A stretch of DNA of 64,000 nucleotides from the NCBI GenBank assembly GCA_011634665.1, contig WAEK01000006.1, positions 577,001 through 641,000 on the forward strand. The letters run 5' to 3'. Under the pieces are notes generated by a model. That model was given only the letters and a program-made list of their open reading frames with translations. It was not told the DNA's origin and did no database searches. The stretch is from Mortierella sp. BCC40632 (lineage: Eukaryota; Mortierellomycota; Mortierellomycetes; Mortierellales; Mortierellaceae). A program made the position numbers and the translations under genes. Numbering within the stretch: the stretch's first letter is position 1; the number at the start of each line of letters is the position of its first letter. Below, piece by piece: positions 20,785 through 32,499 of the stretch.

Positions 20785-21492
20785 GTCAGCACACTTCTCT
20801 CTCTGCCTAATGTCCTTTGCCCATCTTCCTCATCAACTCTTTCATCCCACTGTATGATTAGTTCTTTCCTCCAACAAGCACTTCAGTCCTTGTTTCCATT
20901 AGCCCCATCTGTTCATTTAGTTCCTTGCTAATTGTCCGTTTCTCCATTTAACCCATTTGCTTTTTTGATCTTTTTTTTTTTTTTTTTTTTTGGCTGTCTC
21001 TCTCTTCTTGTGTGCAGCACTGCCCTCTCTCGCTCAAAACAATCACTTTCTTTCTTTCTCATACATGCACTCGCACTCAACACGGGCATACCCTCTCTCT
21101 AGTTAGCTTGCAATAGCTGAGGTAAGTTTATAGATTGAGAGTGACGCGTAGACATTTTTTGTAGTCGAAATCCGCTTATCATGCTGGTCAGTGCAGGTGC
21201 GTTGAGTGTCAGCTCTAGAAAAATACCTCCTTTGTCTCTTACTTTTATCAACTTTTACTCGCACGCTTACTGTTGCGGTGTGATTATGACAATGACCTCT
21301 TGATATTAAAAGCCGCAAAATGTACATTTGTTACTCAACGGAGGCCACCAGGCTGTCCATGGGCTTTTAAGGAATAATTCAATTCAATGTGTACTCGCAG
21401 TATTCGGAATTCTAGATATACGTCCTCCAGTTTACTTGTCATTATTCATTACTTTTTTATGGGGTTAGGACCAAGTCCAGTATGGCGAGCAA
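20221..21492. other. Non-coding interior of the hAT element
   Basis: It holds (CAA)n/(CAG)n-like repeats near 20580, a 34-nt T tract at 20750 and another T tract at 20970. No gene with family resemblance is visible. Confidence 0.4.
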
Positions 21493-21942
21493 CTAGTAAT
21501 CTTCATCGTAAATATCCTCCCCTTCCTCGGATGTCTCATACAATTCGTGTGACTCGTGCCATGGAGCTGTATCGATTTTAGTGGTGCTCTGAAGTTGTGA
21601 ACGTTCACGTCTAAGATTTGTTAAGCGATCTTCGAGCTCCTCGATCTGTTTGTTGAGTGGTATACCACTTGCGCAGAAGTTTTTGACATGCAAGAGGATG
21701 AACTCTTTATCACATAGTTGGTCCTCTGACCACTCGTCTGACTCTTGGAAGAACGAACTTGTAATACTCTCAAGTCTATCAGACACTCTTCTACAGACTA
21801 CATTGATTATCTCCATCTCATTGATGATTTTTTGCATAGTGCGAACTCTGCTATTATCGATCGTCAAGTCATTAATACGTGTGGTCAAGGTATCGGTAGA
21901 ATCCATTAGCTCCTTGGGGTTTATGGTGGCCGTGGTAGTCAT
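21493..21942 (-). CDS. Probable passenger gene in the hAT element, coiled-coil acidic protein
   Basis: An ATG at 21942 opens a 149-residue frame. An in-frame ATG at 22041 would give 182 but lies only about 25 bp from the TATA box. Residues 10-55 and 95-125 look like amphipathic helices (INEMEIINVVCRRVSDRLES, QIEELEDRLTNLRRERSQL), and the tail is acidic (EEGEDIYDEDY). A clear TATA box lies upstream and the frame is unbroken, so I believe it is expressed. No family is recognised. It may be an accessory transposition factor, a captured host gene, or an old host gene engulfed between hAT ends. Confidence 0.5.
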   Translation of the reverse strand: MTTTATINPKELMDSTDTLTTRINDLTIDNSRVRTMQKIINEMEIINVVCRRVSDRLESITSSFFQESDEWSEDQLCDKEFILLHVKNFCASGIPLNKQIEELEDRLTNLRRERSQLQSTTKIDTAPWHESHELYETSEEGEDIYDEDY

Positions 21943-22062
21943 ACTCCTAATGCAGCGTTCGAAAGGTAACGATGTGGTTGTTAGGAAATGGTGGTTGAAG
22001 CGAGGTATCGGCAGTGTAGTGGAATAGAATGCACGCGACATTCCGAGTCAGTATGAGAAAGG

Positions 22063-22070
22063 AGTTTTAT
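22063..22070 (-). promoter_or_regulatory. TATA box of the passenger gene
   Basis: The minus strand reads TATAAAAC about 120 bp before the ATG at 21942, which suits a start of transcription near 22035. Confidence 0.45.
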
Positions 22071-22985
22071 AAGCGCGCCGGGACATCAGAAAAGGAACCG
22101 TGTATTCATGCAGTGATCCTCTACAAGATGCCAATGGTTACCTCAAGTCGTACATCTAGGCAGGTAATGCAGCCGAATTATCAAATGCCCGCAAGATTCC
22201 CGCAAAGAAATAGGGTTAGGGGATGTATAGTTGACACAGAAAAACGGAATGAGCGAAGAGAGCATCTATGTACCATTGATGCTAGACTACCAGTGGATCA
22301 AAAAGCAATAATGCAAACAGCAACAAACAGTAGACAAGCGACAGCGCAACAGACAATGCGAGCCGGCTCAACCCAATCTCCTGGTACGCTGTTCTTTGAT
22401 GCAGAGATGGCGTAAAGATACTTGGGTGGTGTACTACCCAATGCATTTCTTTCCTGCTCAGATTAATATGAAATGGCGTCCATCTCGTACTCGATCACTT
22501 TTCTCCTTCAGGATCCTCAAGATTAGTTGTGTCTAACCATTGTATACAAGCCGTGCCTGAGACTCTCATCATGGAATGCGTTTGTACCCACGTTCCCACA
22601 CTGCAGGTTTCAGCCGGGACCTCGGCTGTGTGTCGTTCTCCTGGTGGATCAGCATGGCGTGTGAAGTATAAAGAAAGATACCATGCCCCCATTACAGTCG
22701 AAAAAAGTTTTACTCAAACCATCCCAGAGCCAAAGTTTGCACTTTCAACCCGATGCAAGAATTTATCTTCAACCAACCTGACTCTTCACTGTCGAGTTTA
22801 CCCACAAGCAGCCTCGCTTCGGCTTCTTCAAGCCAGCATGTTAACCAAGATGCTTACAATGCGAGCACTCTGGAATTGGAATTGCCTGTAAGATAATTCC
22901 CTCAAAGTATCATCCATAGTTAATAATCATCTTCATGAGGACATGTGCTAACTGGACTCCTCAATCCTATATTGTAAATTAGGAA

Positions 22986-25458
22986 ATGCCATTTGAAGAA
23001 GGTTGTATAAGTGAGGCTTCGTTCGCTTCGTTGCACACAGTCTCGACCATCACGCCACTGGCATCCCCTGTCGTTGTAGCTCGGGCCTCAGGCAAAGAAG
23101 CAGAAATGGAAAGTGGCGCTGACAGTAAAGGGCGAGGCGGCAAGAACAATGGTGGCCCAAGCTATGTATGGCATTTTTTCATCAAAATCGGGGGCGAGAT
23201 GGACAGGAAGACAGCCAAGTGCAAAAAATGTCAAATTGTGCTCAATGTTACCAATGGAGGTACCACTAGTTTAGGCAGGCATTTGCAATCCAAGCACGAT
23301 ATCACCAAAGATAATTTCAAGCAACATTTACCTGATAACTTGGGCCACGCGAAATCAACACATCAGGAAATCCCTCCGTTTTCTACGCAGGCTTAGGAAA
23401 GGCAGCTTTGTCGATTCTTGGTCAAACAGAAGCTGCCCTTCACTTTTGCCGAGCAGCCTGAGTTTAAAGTGCTTATTCGCCTAGCCCGTAGGGCACGTTC
23501 TGACGACGATGTTACCTTCCCTTCAAATGACACAATGGCTACCAGGGTATGTTCTCAGAGAGAGAATGAGGTGAAGAGTGACAGCTCTGATAAGCCCAGT
23601 GGAGTAGCGTCCAGTAGCCTAACTCCTCTTTTTTTGGACCGCAGGTGTCGCAAGAAAAAAAAAGATGCGAGGAAGTAGTCAGAGTCAAGTTAGCATCTGC
23701 GAACAAGGTCGCCATCACACTGGATACATGGAAAAGCCAGTATGATACCAGTATTATGGGCATCACGGCTCACTTCCTCAACACGGATATGATTCTGGAA
23801 GACTTGACAATTGGATTCGAGGAGCTAGTTGGCGCGCACACGGGAGAGAAACTTATGAAGACGTTCATTAGTGTCGCTGAGCGGATGAATTTGCAAAGGA
23901 AGATAGTGGCAATAGTCAGCGATAATGGCGCTGACGTAGTGAAAGCAATCAAAGAATTAGAGAAGTATACTAAGGAACACACTAGCACTTGGTACGAGTT
24001 CGTAAAATTCCTAAGAGGTAAAAAAGTTCAGAGAAGTCAAAAAATGTTTAAGACGCTTATGGTCTCTCTTTCTTTTAAGTCTAGGCCCCCATTCGATGCG
24101 GAAAAGCAACACGTGCGGTGTTTGGCTCACGTCATAAACCTTGGCGTTCAGGCGATGCTCGGATCTGGTGTCCCAGAGACTGCAGGCTCATTTGCGGATG
24201 AAAGTGACGACGAGGATGATGAGAGTGAAGACAACGCTGCAGTTGTTGCCAATGTTGAACAGCAAGTCCTAAAATCTGCATCAACTGTACCTGGAGATAA
24301 AAGGCCGGTTCAGTCATTGCTTGTGGCGCTCAGAAAAAGCGTTGTCAAGATTAGGTAGTGTGTTTGTCGGCGGCAAGAGCAAGCTTGATCTGTCTCCTGC
24401 AAGTCTGCCTATTAATGTATTAATGATAAGCTAACACCGAATTACCTCGTGCGTGTGCACGTCTTAGGAACTCTTATAGACTGCGTAATGAGTTCAAGAA
24501 GCTTTCCGTCAGTGTGGATTTTCCTAAAGGCCGAGTTCCTCTGCTGGATGTAGTGACGAGGTGGGGATCGACCTACAGGATGTTGCGGAGAGCCCTTGAA
24601 TGCAGAGACATGCTCTCATCAACAATTCTCCATGATCACAATGAGCTCCTTTTGTCAAATGAAGAATGGGATCGACTTAGGGCTCTCTCCGAGATACTAG
24701 GCAAGTTTGACGAGGTGGCAGTCGTTATTCAGGGCAGTCGGTCGTATGCCACCATTGCTCTTACCATTCCAGTATACAACAGGCTCCTCAGTGTGCTAGA
24801 AAAGGTCATGAATAGCCCGTCAGCAAAGCATAGTATACCCGACATTGTTCAAGGAGTGGAGGCAGCCTATCAGAAAATGATAAGGTACTATGGGAAGACG
24901 GACAAATCGCCCATCTATTCCGTGGTTACTGCCCTCCACCCTGGTATGCGATACAGGTATTGGGATCAGCGTGGATGGGAGGAGTACAGAGTCATTCTGA
25001 GAAAGGCAGTGGAGGAGGTCTGGGTGAAATACAAACCTCAGCACAGCCTCATCGCCGCTTACTGTGATAATGATGAGCCAAGCTTCCTTTCCCAACTGGA
25101 CGGAGAGGAAGACGACAGCGACCTAGATGCGGACCTCCTTGGTTTCGCAGGACTTGGGGGCCATCAGAAGAAAAGGAGAGTCAACGATCAGTTGGAGAGC
25201 TTTGCAGCGGGGACCCCAACTCCGATGACTGAAAGTTTAAAGACACCACTGGACTTTTGGCGACAAATTGATCCAAATGGCGAATACCAAGATCTCCGAT
25301 TGATGGCGAAAGATTTTTTTTGCATTCCTGCTACTTCTGCGCCTGCTGAGCGCGTCTTTTCCCAAGCTCGAGTATACTTACCATACACTCGCAACAGGAT
25401 GGGTACCGAAAAACTAAAGAATCAAATCCTTTTGAACTCTTGGTTTGACGCACCTTGA
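22986..25458 (+). pseudogene. hAT transposase with BED zinc finger (three exons, one TAG)
   Basis: Exons 22986-23546, 23645-24354 and 24468-25458 join in frame. The introns (98 and 113 bp) begin GTATGT and GTAGTG, end AG and contain CTAAC. Exon 1 has a BED finger (CKKC ... HLQSKH) for end binding. Exon 2 has the catalytic region (TLDTWKSQY, VSDNGADVVKAIKEL, CLAHVINLG). Exon 3 has VVTRWGSTYRML and the hAT dimerisation domain (DFWRQ, DFFCIPATSAPAERVFSQA). It would cut and reinsert the surrounding element. A TAG at 23394-23396 interrupts exon 1 in the same frame, so as read the copy is dead unless the codon is an error. Length and order are normal for fungal hAT. Confidence 0.88.
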
Positions 25459-25849
25459 TGTAGTTCGATCCTCTGAGTTTCATATCTATATCCTTTTTTT
25501 TTTTTTTTTTTTTTTTTTGACAATGAAAATAGCACCTGTTACATGAACCGAGTACGTTGGTGGAACGGAATATATTCGGTGAGGATATTCCATGCCTGGG
25601 TATTGGTCTCCGCTCTCTCTCCTTGTGGTTATTGTCGATTCATCTCCATCCTCTCCGTCCTCTCCAGACTTTTGTTGACCATGATGCTCCATATGTTGCA
25701 AAGATTAGTTTCGTGCCTTTGAATCAATTCCAAAGCCTCTCCTCTTTATTAGGTCCTTTTGCTGTACTGCTTCTATCAGCTTTCTTTTGAAGAGAGTGGT
25801 CACAATGAGGTCCAGCAACACCTTTGCTTATCATTTCTATCGCCATAGC

Positions 25850-25947
25850 TAGTGTTCTTCATGAGTTCGAAATCTTGGACGCTGATTGGCTAGATTTAGA
25901 GTTTCAGCCAATCAGCGTCCAAGATTTCGAACTCATGAAGAACACTA
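25850..25947. mobile_element. Foldback MITE, 98 bp, hAT type
   Basis: Two 42-bp arms (starting TAGTGTTCTTCATG) are reverse complements around a 14-bp loop. GCCATAGC flanks both sides (25842-25849 and 25948-25955), an exact 8-bp duplication. It inserted into the large hAT element. Confidence 0.93.
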
Positions 25948-25955
25948 GCCATAGC

Positions 25956-26104
25956 CATAGTCTTTAGTCAGTTACCAGGTACAACTTCGGATAAAAGCGC
26001 TATTTCTATGCTCTTTGCTGTCCATGTTGTTCATGCTGTCCATGCTGTCCATGCTAGCCTGTTGTCCGTGATGTCGCAGTTAGTCCTATTAGCACTTCTG
26101 TCTT

Positions 26105-26149
<45 letters not shown>

Positions 26150-28140
26150 TAAAAAAAAGATACCACAATCTATTCATCAGACCACAGGAGCTCTCGCAAT
26201 AGCACTGGCTTTTACCATGGCTAGCAAATGACTCGTGTGAAGAGAGAATCCATGTTGGCTGCTGCATCTTGGACACTCTGGTTCTCCTCTCTGCCTTGAA
26301 CAAGCCTTGAAAGCACAAGGTTTTAGAGTGGTACTCGGCTACTCCACTTCATCAAGACCACACTAGAGAGTACGTAAGGTAGCCCTTGCCGCAGCTGATG
26401 AGACTAAGGTAGGAGGGAAGAACCAAGTTGGACAAACTCAGTAAAGCAGTTCACATTTTGAGGAATGATCAACCTCTTTAACAGCCTTGATGCTTACCGC
26501 AATTCACTTGACCCATCACTGCAAACAGTGCAATGCGTCGATTCCGTGTGGTGTCCCTTAGGCTGAGGGCCTGCCTTTGATGGATGCTGCATGCTGACGT
26601 GTGAAATGGCGATTATGTGATGGGAGAACGGAAGAGAGAGATGAGCAAGAGAAGGAGTCATGTACTTGTTAAGAGAGTGGCGAGTGGCTTGGACGACGGC
26701 CACTTCCTCCTTTATCTCTCTCCCCACGAATACACTGTTCTGTTCTTCACCTTTTGTCTGATTGTCTCCTCCTCAGTCTCATCAAACATTCCTCCTCCTA
26801 ACGCTGTCGACCATTCTTTTCCTAATCTCCTGCTAATCGAATGTAGACGCGTCGTCGGACTCTCCAGCTTAGATGAGAAAAGGTAATCACTGGTGCCATA
26901 TTGCATTTCTGCTTGGCCTTTTTTTTTGTGTACTATCTGCGAGGAGGAGCACGCTTATTGCTAGCTGTCAACAAGTGGTCTCATCTATCTGTTTATATGA
27001 AAGTGATTACATGCTAGTTAAATCTAGGATCCAGGAACCAGTCTGGAACCGGACTGGAGCTTGGAGCAAGTGCCATACTGATACAGCACCCCATAAACAA
27101 AACCTTTAGCAACCTTTACACTTTCTTCCACACTCTATCTGGTTCAGTATTCATTCTCTCGCGCATGCTGTCACCTGGACTGTCTTGAGCTAGCCTTGAC
27201 CCTCTTGAGTCCATTCTGCCCATTACTCTACCTCTCTGTCTACCTCTATCTCTTAGATTTTTTCTAGGCAGCTCATTTGGCATAGGACTAGGTTCTAGAA
27301 TGATTGAAGCTGGATATGGGAGGCATAGCACAGGAACTCAGAGTAAGATACACTGCGAGGGATATTTTTACTGGATATCTGGATGCAGGACCTCAGGTCT
27401 GATGCTGAACTGTTGAACCCACTATATCGACCAAACGGCATTTCGTCCTTTAAAAAAAAAAAAAAACTGTAACTGTAACTGTAACTGTAAGTATTCATTA
27501 GCAATTTCTAGAAAACGTCAACAACCAACAATAACACCATGAAATCATTATGGAGTATAATAAACAGGATCATAGCCAAGACACAGCAATCAGCGCCTTT
27601 TTATTGTTATTTTTTATTTAAGAAAAAGGCACTGTCTCCTCTATCTCGGTGGTTGTCATGGAGAAGGTGATAGAGCTAAAATAGATCTTGCGAGTGATGG
27701 AGCTAGACAACTCTCTCATCTCTCTCTTCTCTAGGATCTCATTTAGAAAAACTAGGAGTATCAAGGATCTCAGCGATGCAACAAATTTGAAGTTCAGCCT
27801 TGCTATCTGGACGGGACGTACTCGAGAAACAGGAATGAAACAACATGGATAGTCCAAACGAAAGCAAGAGGAGTGACAGGGACTAGACTCATGGATTTCC
27901 AGGGAATCATTAATAAGAAACCACGGGCCTGAAGCTTTAGAAGACCTGGACTCATGGAGCCTGTACCCTGACCCTGACTTTTGAGCATTGCATACATTAA
28001 GCAAGAAACCGCAGACCATGTCGTTGTTGAGGCCGATCAAGCGGGGAAGCATCACTGCCTTCAGAGATCCTGACACTCTTGTGACTACAGACTACATTGT
28101 AACTTAATAAAGCCATCTTCAAAGGTCTGATCAGTCCATG
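25956..28140. other. Non-coding right interior of the hAT element
   Basis: It contains a TGTCCATGCT tandem (26026-26056), a 38-nt A tract (26110-26147) and a CTGTAA hexamer repeat (27467-27490). A 152-residue minus-strand frame (27618-28076) is open but shows no domain, promoter or family resemblance, so I do not call it. Confidence 0.4.
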
Positions 28141-28620
28141 TTGTCATATCAAGTGTTCGATTTCAAACTTTGGATCAAACTGGGCTGAAGTCAAACGTTT
28201 GATCAAGTGTTCGATTTCAAACTTTGTATCAAACTGGGCTGAAGTCAAACGTTTGATCAAGCGTTTGATCAAACATGCAGGTCAAACAATTCAAAAATCA
28301 AACCTTTGATCAAGTATTTGATCACGTGTATGATTAAACATTTGATCAAGTTTTTTCAAATCAAGTAGTAGTCAAGCAGTAGTCAAGTCGTGTCAAGTAG
28401 CAGTCAAGTAGTAGTCAAGTAGTAGTCAAGTAGAGTCAAACGTTTGATCAAGTATTACCCACCAAGCTCATCAAACTCTTCGCTCAAATCGCACTACTTG
28501 ATGTCAAGCTCAAGTAACTTTCAAGTCAAGTTCCATTCAAGTCAAGTATTTTTCAAGTCAAGTACCTGCAGCTTGATGCCAAGTCAAGCTTGAGCTTGAG
28601 ATACTTGACTTGAGTTTGAC
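28140..28620. repeat. Right subterminal repeat zone of the hAT element
   Basis: Two near-identical 58-bp direct repeats (from 28146 and 28204) and many TTTGATCAA, AGTAGTCAAG and CAAGTCAAG units end just before the terminal AGAAACCCTG. Confidence 0.75.
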
Positions 28621-28795
28621 TTTTAGAAACCCTGGCCATATGCAATAAGGATACGATTATGTTTTCGAGTTTTTCTCGAGGGTTCATGAATGAAAAATGA
28701 CCTTTCAATGGATGAAAGTTATTCATTTTCAAAGGAGCATTTGCTCATTCACTTTGATGAGGACATGGGGTCGATTCAGAAGGGGCATCTTAAGG

Positions 28796-29079
28796 GCGGG
28801 CGAGCCCTCAGCTTAGCTGTAAAGCTTCCACCTCTCAATCTAGAGGTCCTCGGTTCATGCCCGAGGTAGCACATGTGTTTTTCGTGCATGATGACCCCTT
28901 TATGGGCCGTGGGCGGGAGAGTGGGCCTCCCCCTACAATCGAGACTTAGTGTTTCGGACTGTGTCCGATGTGTAGGTTTAACCCACAATAACAGTGGCAG
29001 ACCGGCAGGCACAAACTAGTCTCTAGATAGTGTTTGTTTGGCTAGGTCGTGGACTATTGGCCGAGGTCTCATTGTATAA

Positions 29080-29110
<31 letters not shown>
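28796..29110 (+). mobile_element. tRNA-derived SINE (about 315 bp)
   Basis: A tRNA-like head contains an A-box-like CAGCTTAGCTGT (28809-28820), an anticodon-arm-like stem and a clear T-arm (CTCGG-loop-CCGAG) with the B box GGTTCATGCCC (28852-28862). The body ends in about 28 A. AGGGGCATCTTAAGG occurs on both sides (28781-28795 and 29111-29125), a 15-bp duplication typical of LINE-mediated insertion. RNA polymerase III transcription is expected. Confidence 0.88.
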
Positions 29111-29114
<4 letters not shown>

Positions 29115-29303
29115 GCATCTTAAGGAATTCTCCTTCTTTGGGCATCGATACCTTTTTAGGCTGTTTCAGTTACGTGCGTCACTGGTACCAAGAATTTACT
29201 AGTGAGTGGTGGAAGAGAGGGGGAGGAATGGGTACTGGGTTGCCAAGGTGGAGAATGTGGGTGTTGGGGTTCGATCCGGGGGTAGAGCACACGTGACCCA
29301 GGA

Positions 29304-29343
29304 ATACTCAAAGAGACGCATAAAGTCAGTGTACTCTTTGACA
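29304..29343 (-). repeat. Truncated LTR resembling the Ty3-3 LTR end
   Basis: From the terminal TGTCA the minus strand follows the Ty3-3 LTR at roughly 34 of 44 bases (TGTCAAAGAGTA, GCGTCTCTTTGAG). Similarity starts exactly at the LTR boundary and fades after 40 bp. Confidence 0.4.
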
Positions 29344-29500
29344 GTAATGCTCTCAGAGAACATCACACGCTTCCAGCCATCTACTGTCCAGCCTTTGTAC
29401 TCCTTAGCGAATTTGTACCAAGCCTTGGTATGGTGTGACCACAGATATAGCTTCTTCTACTTCACGCGAGCCTTGACTCCAATTTTCTACGAACTGCTTC
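29344..29500 (-). pseudogene. Tc1/mariner transposase scrap
   Basis: The minus strand encodes WYKFAKEYKGWTVDGWKRVM followed by FSE, the characteristic block just before the first catalytic Asp of Tc1-type transposases. It has stops upstream and an LTR-like sequence directly downstream. Nothing else of the transposon is visible. Confidence 0.5.
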
Positions 29501-29806
29501 TACCCCAGTAGAAACCCCATCTGTCTATAGAATGAGCCGTTGGCCCTCACGGAGTGTTGTAATTTCACCCGATTTAAGTTGACGTACTATTTACCGTATA
29601 CAACGTATACTCGAGATGTTCCTAAAGGTGATACGGCCGTTGTTTATTGCCTACTGTAGCATGTTTAGAGTTTTTTTTTTTTTTTTTTTGCTAGACTATA
29701 AGTATATTTTTTTTTTTTTTTTTTTTATAAAGGTGTATCCAGTGTATTCTTGTCCTTTGGCCGTTTTTCTTGCTTGCTGGTGAATACCGCTTCTTACGTT
29801 CCCACT

Positions 29807-30723
29807 ATGGACTCTAGTTCCCCCGCACCCCTCGACAATGACCTCCTCAGGCAAATCCTTCAACAACTACAACGTTCAAACCCTCCCCCCCAACAAGACG
29901 ACGCGATGAGCATCGACAAAGACGATACCGACACTTTCGCTCGTGACCGTCGCGAATGGGTCCCCTCCGACGCATTCTTGGACGACTATTCTCCCCCACC
30001 CCTTCACGACGTTGAATGGATCCTCCCCCGCGAGGATAAGACCGCTATATGGGATGCTGCTCCCAAGAGACGTGGAACCACTTTTGATGCCCCTGACATA
30101 CCTCCCGTCCTATACCAAAAGCTCTCGAAGAAGAGTAAGCTTGCCGATAAAGATCTGGCAAAGATCGGCACTCGAGTATCTATGATCTCTCGCCCCCTGG
30201 ACTACCTAGCTTCTAGAATATGGAAACTCCAAGACAAACTCGATGATGACTCGTACCAAGAGTTGCTTCTGCTGGCAACCATGACTAGAACCCTGATCAG
30301 TGACGCCACATCGCACATTATGCAGACCCGCCTGGAGGAAGCCTACAGGACCTACTCTCCATCAGCCACAGTCCTTCTCAATCGCGACGACAAGCAGTCT
30401 GCTTTTTGAGCGACGAAAAGCTCAAGGAAGATATGAAAGCCCTGAAGAAGTTCAAGGAGTTCTCATCTGACCGACGACGACATGATAATAATAAGCAACA
30501 TGGTCCCAAGCAGTTCAACCAACAATCCAATTTCAAGAGAGGATTCAATAACTTCAACAACCACAACAACAACAACAACAATAACCGACCAAAAACTCGA
30601 ATGGCTCCGGCGGCCAGGAACGCCGGACAGATGCGTAAAAGGTATCGCCTCTCCAGCCCGAAAAATCCGCCTTGGCGGGCCTGGGGAGGATCGCACGACA
30701 ATTCCAAGCGTGGCGGGGACTGA
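29807..30723 (+). pseudogene. DIRS-1 gag-like protein (one frame break)
   Basis: The ATG at 29807 begins MDSSSPAPLDNDLLRQILQQ. Residues 60-200 are the helical DIRS gag core (SMISRPLDYLASRIWKLQDK). The frame stops at 30407-30409, and the next frame continues with SDEKLKEDMKALKKFKEF, an N-rich run and a basic tail to 30723. The break is in a T5 run where six T would keep the frame, so it may be an error. Gag is presumed to form the particle. Unlike Ty3 gag there is no CCHC knuckle. Confidence 0.75.
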
Positions 30724-32374
30724 CGGACAGTTCCTGGGTCCTCGACATAGTTCGGGAGGGCTACAAACTAACCTTTTCCGACCCACCTCCGACAACAACA
30801 ACCTTCCGACGATCCCGAACCTTCACCTCCTCCGAATCAGCTCTCATAGAATCGGAACTAACAAACCTTTTACTCACGGACGCGATAGAGGAAGTAGACC
30901 CCCCCAAGAGGGTTTTACCTCCGACATTTTTCTGGTCCCAAAGAAAAACGGGAAACTACGCCCCGTCATCGACTTACGGAAACTCAACCTACACATTCCC
31001 CACCGGACTTTCAAGATGGAATCGCTGAACATCGTAGTGGCAGGAGTTCAACAAAACGACTTCATGACCAGCATCGACCTGAGCGACGCTTTCTTTCATA
31101 TCAACATCCACCAAGAGAGTCGAAGATATCTCCAGTTTACTTGGAAAGACAAAAAGTACCGATTCAAAGTTCTACCCTTCGGTCTAACCTCTTCGCCGAT
31201 CGTCTTTTCAAAGGTCCTAAGACCTCTTCTAACGTGGGCCAGGAGCCAGGGCATACGGATGTACGGTTACTTAGACGATTTCATAATCCTCTCCCGATCA
31301 CAAGAGGAAGCGACTCGCAACACAACACTGATCCTCAACAAGATGGCACAGCTAGGCCTCAAGGTAAACCCGGAGAAGTCCTCGTTAGAACCCTCGCAGA
31401 CGATGCAGCATCTTGGATATATCATCAACACCCGAACAATGGAGATCCGCCTACCGCGAGACAAGATCCGGAACGTGATCCGATCTGCACAACGCCTTCT
31501 AGACGCGGGCAAAGCGACAACCCGACAACTAGCGTCCCTAATCGGTCTCCTACACTCCACAACATGCGCCATATTCCCCGCTCAACTCCGCACGCGTTCC
31601 CTACTTTTCACGAAAATACAGAGCTTACGACAATCCAGGAATTGGGACCACCAAACTCTACTCTCGGAACCTTCTCGGGAGGAACTCCGATGGTGGATAG
31701 ACAACCTACTACGATGGAACGGGCGATCCTTCCTACCCTCGGACCCCTCGGAGACGATAACGACAGATGCTTCCGACACGGGTTGGGGAGCTCATTACCG
31801 GGACCTTCAGTTCGGAGGCCACTGGCGCAACAGCGAAACCAACCTCCATATCAACCACAAGGAGCTATTGGCAGTACACCTCACCCTCCAGTCTCTCCCC
31901 CACTTGAAGGACGTCACCATCAGGATTCGATCGGACAACACCACAGCCATTGCATACATCAACCATATGGGGGGGACACGCTCTCAGACTCTCTCCAACA
32001 TGGCTACGGAACTTTGGGACTGGGCTCTCACGAGACGAATAAAAATCGTAGCGGAACACATCCCCGGACAAGACAACCAGATCGCAGACCGACAGTCTCG
32101 GATGTCTCCGGAGAAGCACCAGTGGAAATTACACAGGAGATAGTTCAACACCCTCGAGAACCGATGGGGACCCCACGACATCGACCTCTTTGCGGACCGA
32201 GTCAACCATCAGCTCCCCCTTTACTACTCTTGGCGCCCGGACCCAACAGCAGTCGCAACAAACGCTCTTACGCAGAAATGGCGACAATGGAAAAACCCAT
32301 ATGCGAACCCACCGTGGGCTCTCATTCTCCGACCATCCTCCGAAAGCTAAGAAGAGAGCGTACAACCGTAACAC
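30672..32374 (+). pseudogene. DIRS-1 reverse transcriptase and RNase H
   Basis: A leading frame (30672-30920) carries ESELTNLLLTDAIEEVDPP. At a C7 run (30899-30905) the conserved sequence moves to the next frame (GFTSDIFLVPKKNGKLRPV), where one more C would keep it continuous. RT blocks SIDLSDAFFHINIH, VLPFGLTSSP and the YLDD box follow, then DIRS-type RNase H (TTDASDTGWGAHY, INHKELLAV, SDNTTAIAYIN). A TAG at 32141-32143 lies in frame, after which the DIRS C-terminal block (WGPHDIDLFADRVNH) continues to about 32350. It would copy the element RNA. Confidence 0.82.
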
Positions 32375-32499
32375 TAATCACACCGGACTGGCCATCTGCT
32401 CCATGGTACCCTACGATACTCAAAATGAGCTGCGACCATCCACTCAGCATTCCCCGATACGCGGCGATCCCCAGGTCATTGCAATCTCACCCACTCCGG

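Larger units (their letters stand above)
19760..28634 (+). mobile_element. Large hAT transposon, 8.9 kb
   Basis: The ends are CAGGGTTTCT and AGAAACCCTG, flanked by GCCATATG on both sides (19752-19759 and 28635-28642), an exact 8-bp duplication. Both subterminal regions (19777-20220 and 28140-28620) are packed with TTGATCAAAC and CAAGTA-type motifs, the usual transposase-binding zones. Inside are the hAT transposase gene (22986-25458), a probable passenger gene (21493-21942), a nested foldback MITE (25850-25947) and long non-coding stretches. It is about twice the size usual for autonomous hAT elements. Confidence 0.93.

Noticed and set aside
24018..24079. A 62-nt GT-AG candidate intron in the hAT transposase
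   Set aside because: Removing it would break a frame that is conserved and open on both sides.
27618..28076. A 152-codon minus-strand frame near the right end of the hAT element
   Set aside because: No promoter, domain or family resemblance, and composition like its non-coding surroundings.
29270..29290. GGTTCGATCC as a tRNA or SINE B box
   Set aside because: No matching T-arm stem, A box or A tail. It lies next to a Tc1 scrap and is probably chance.
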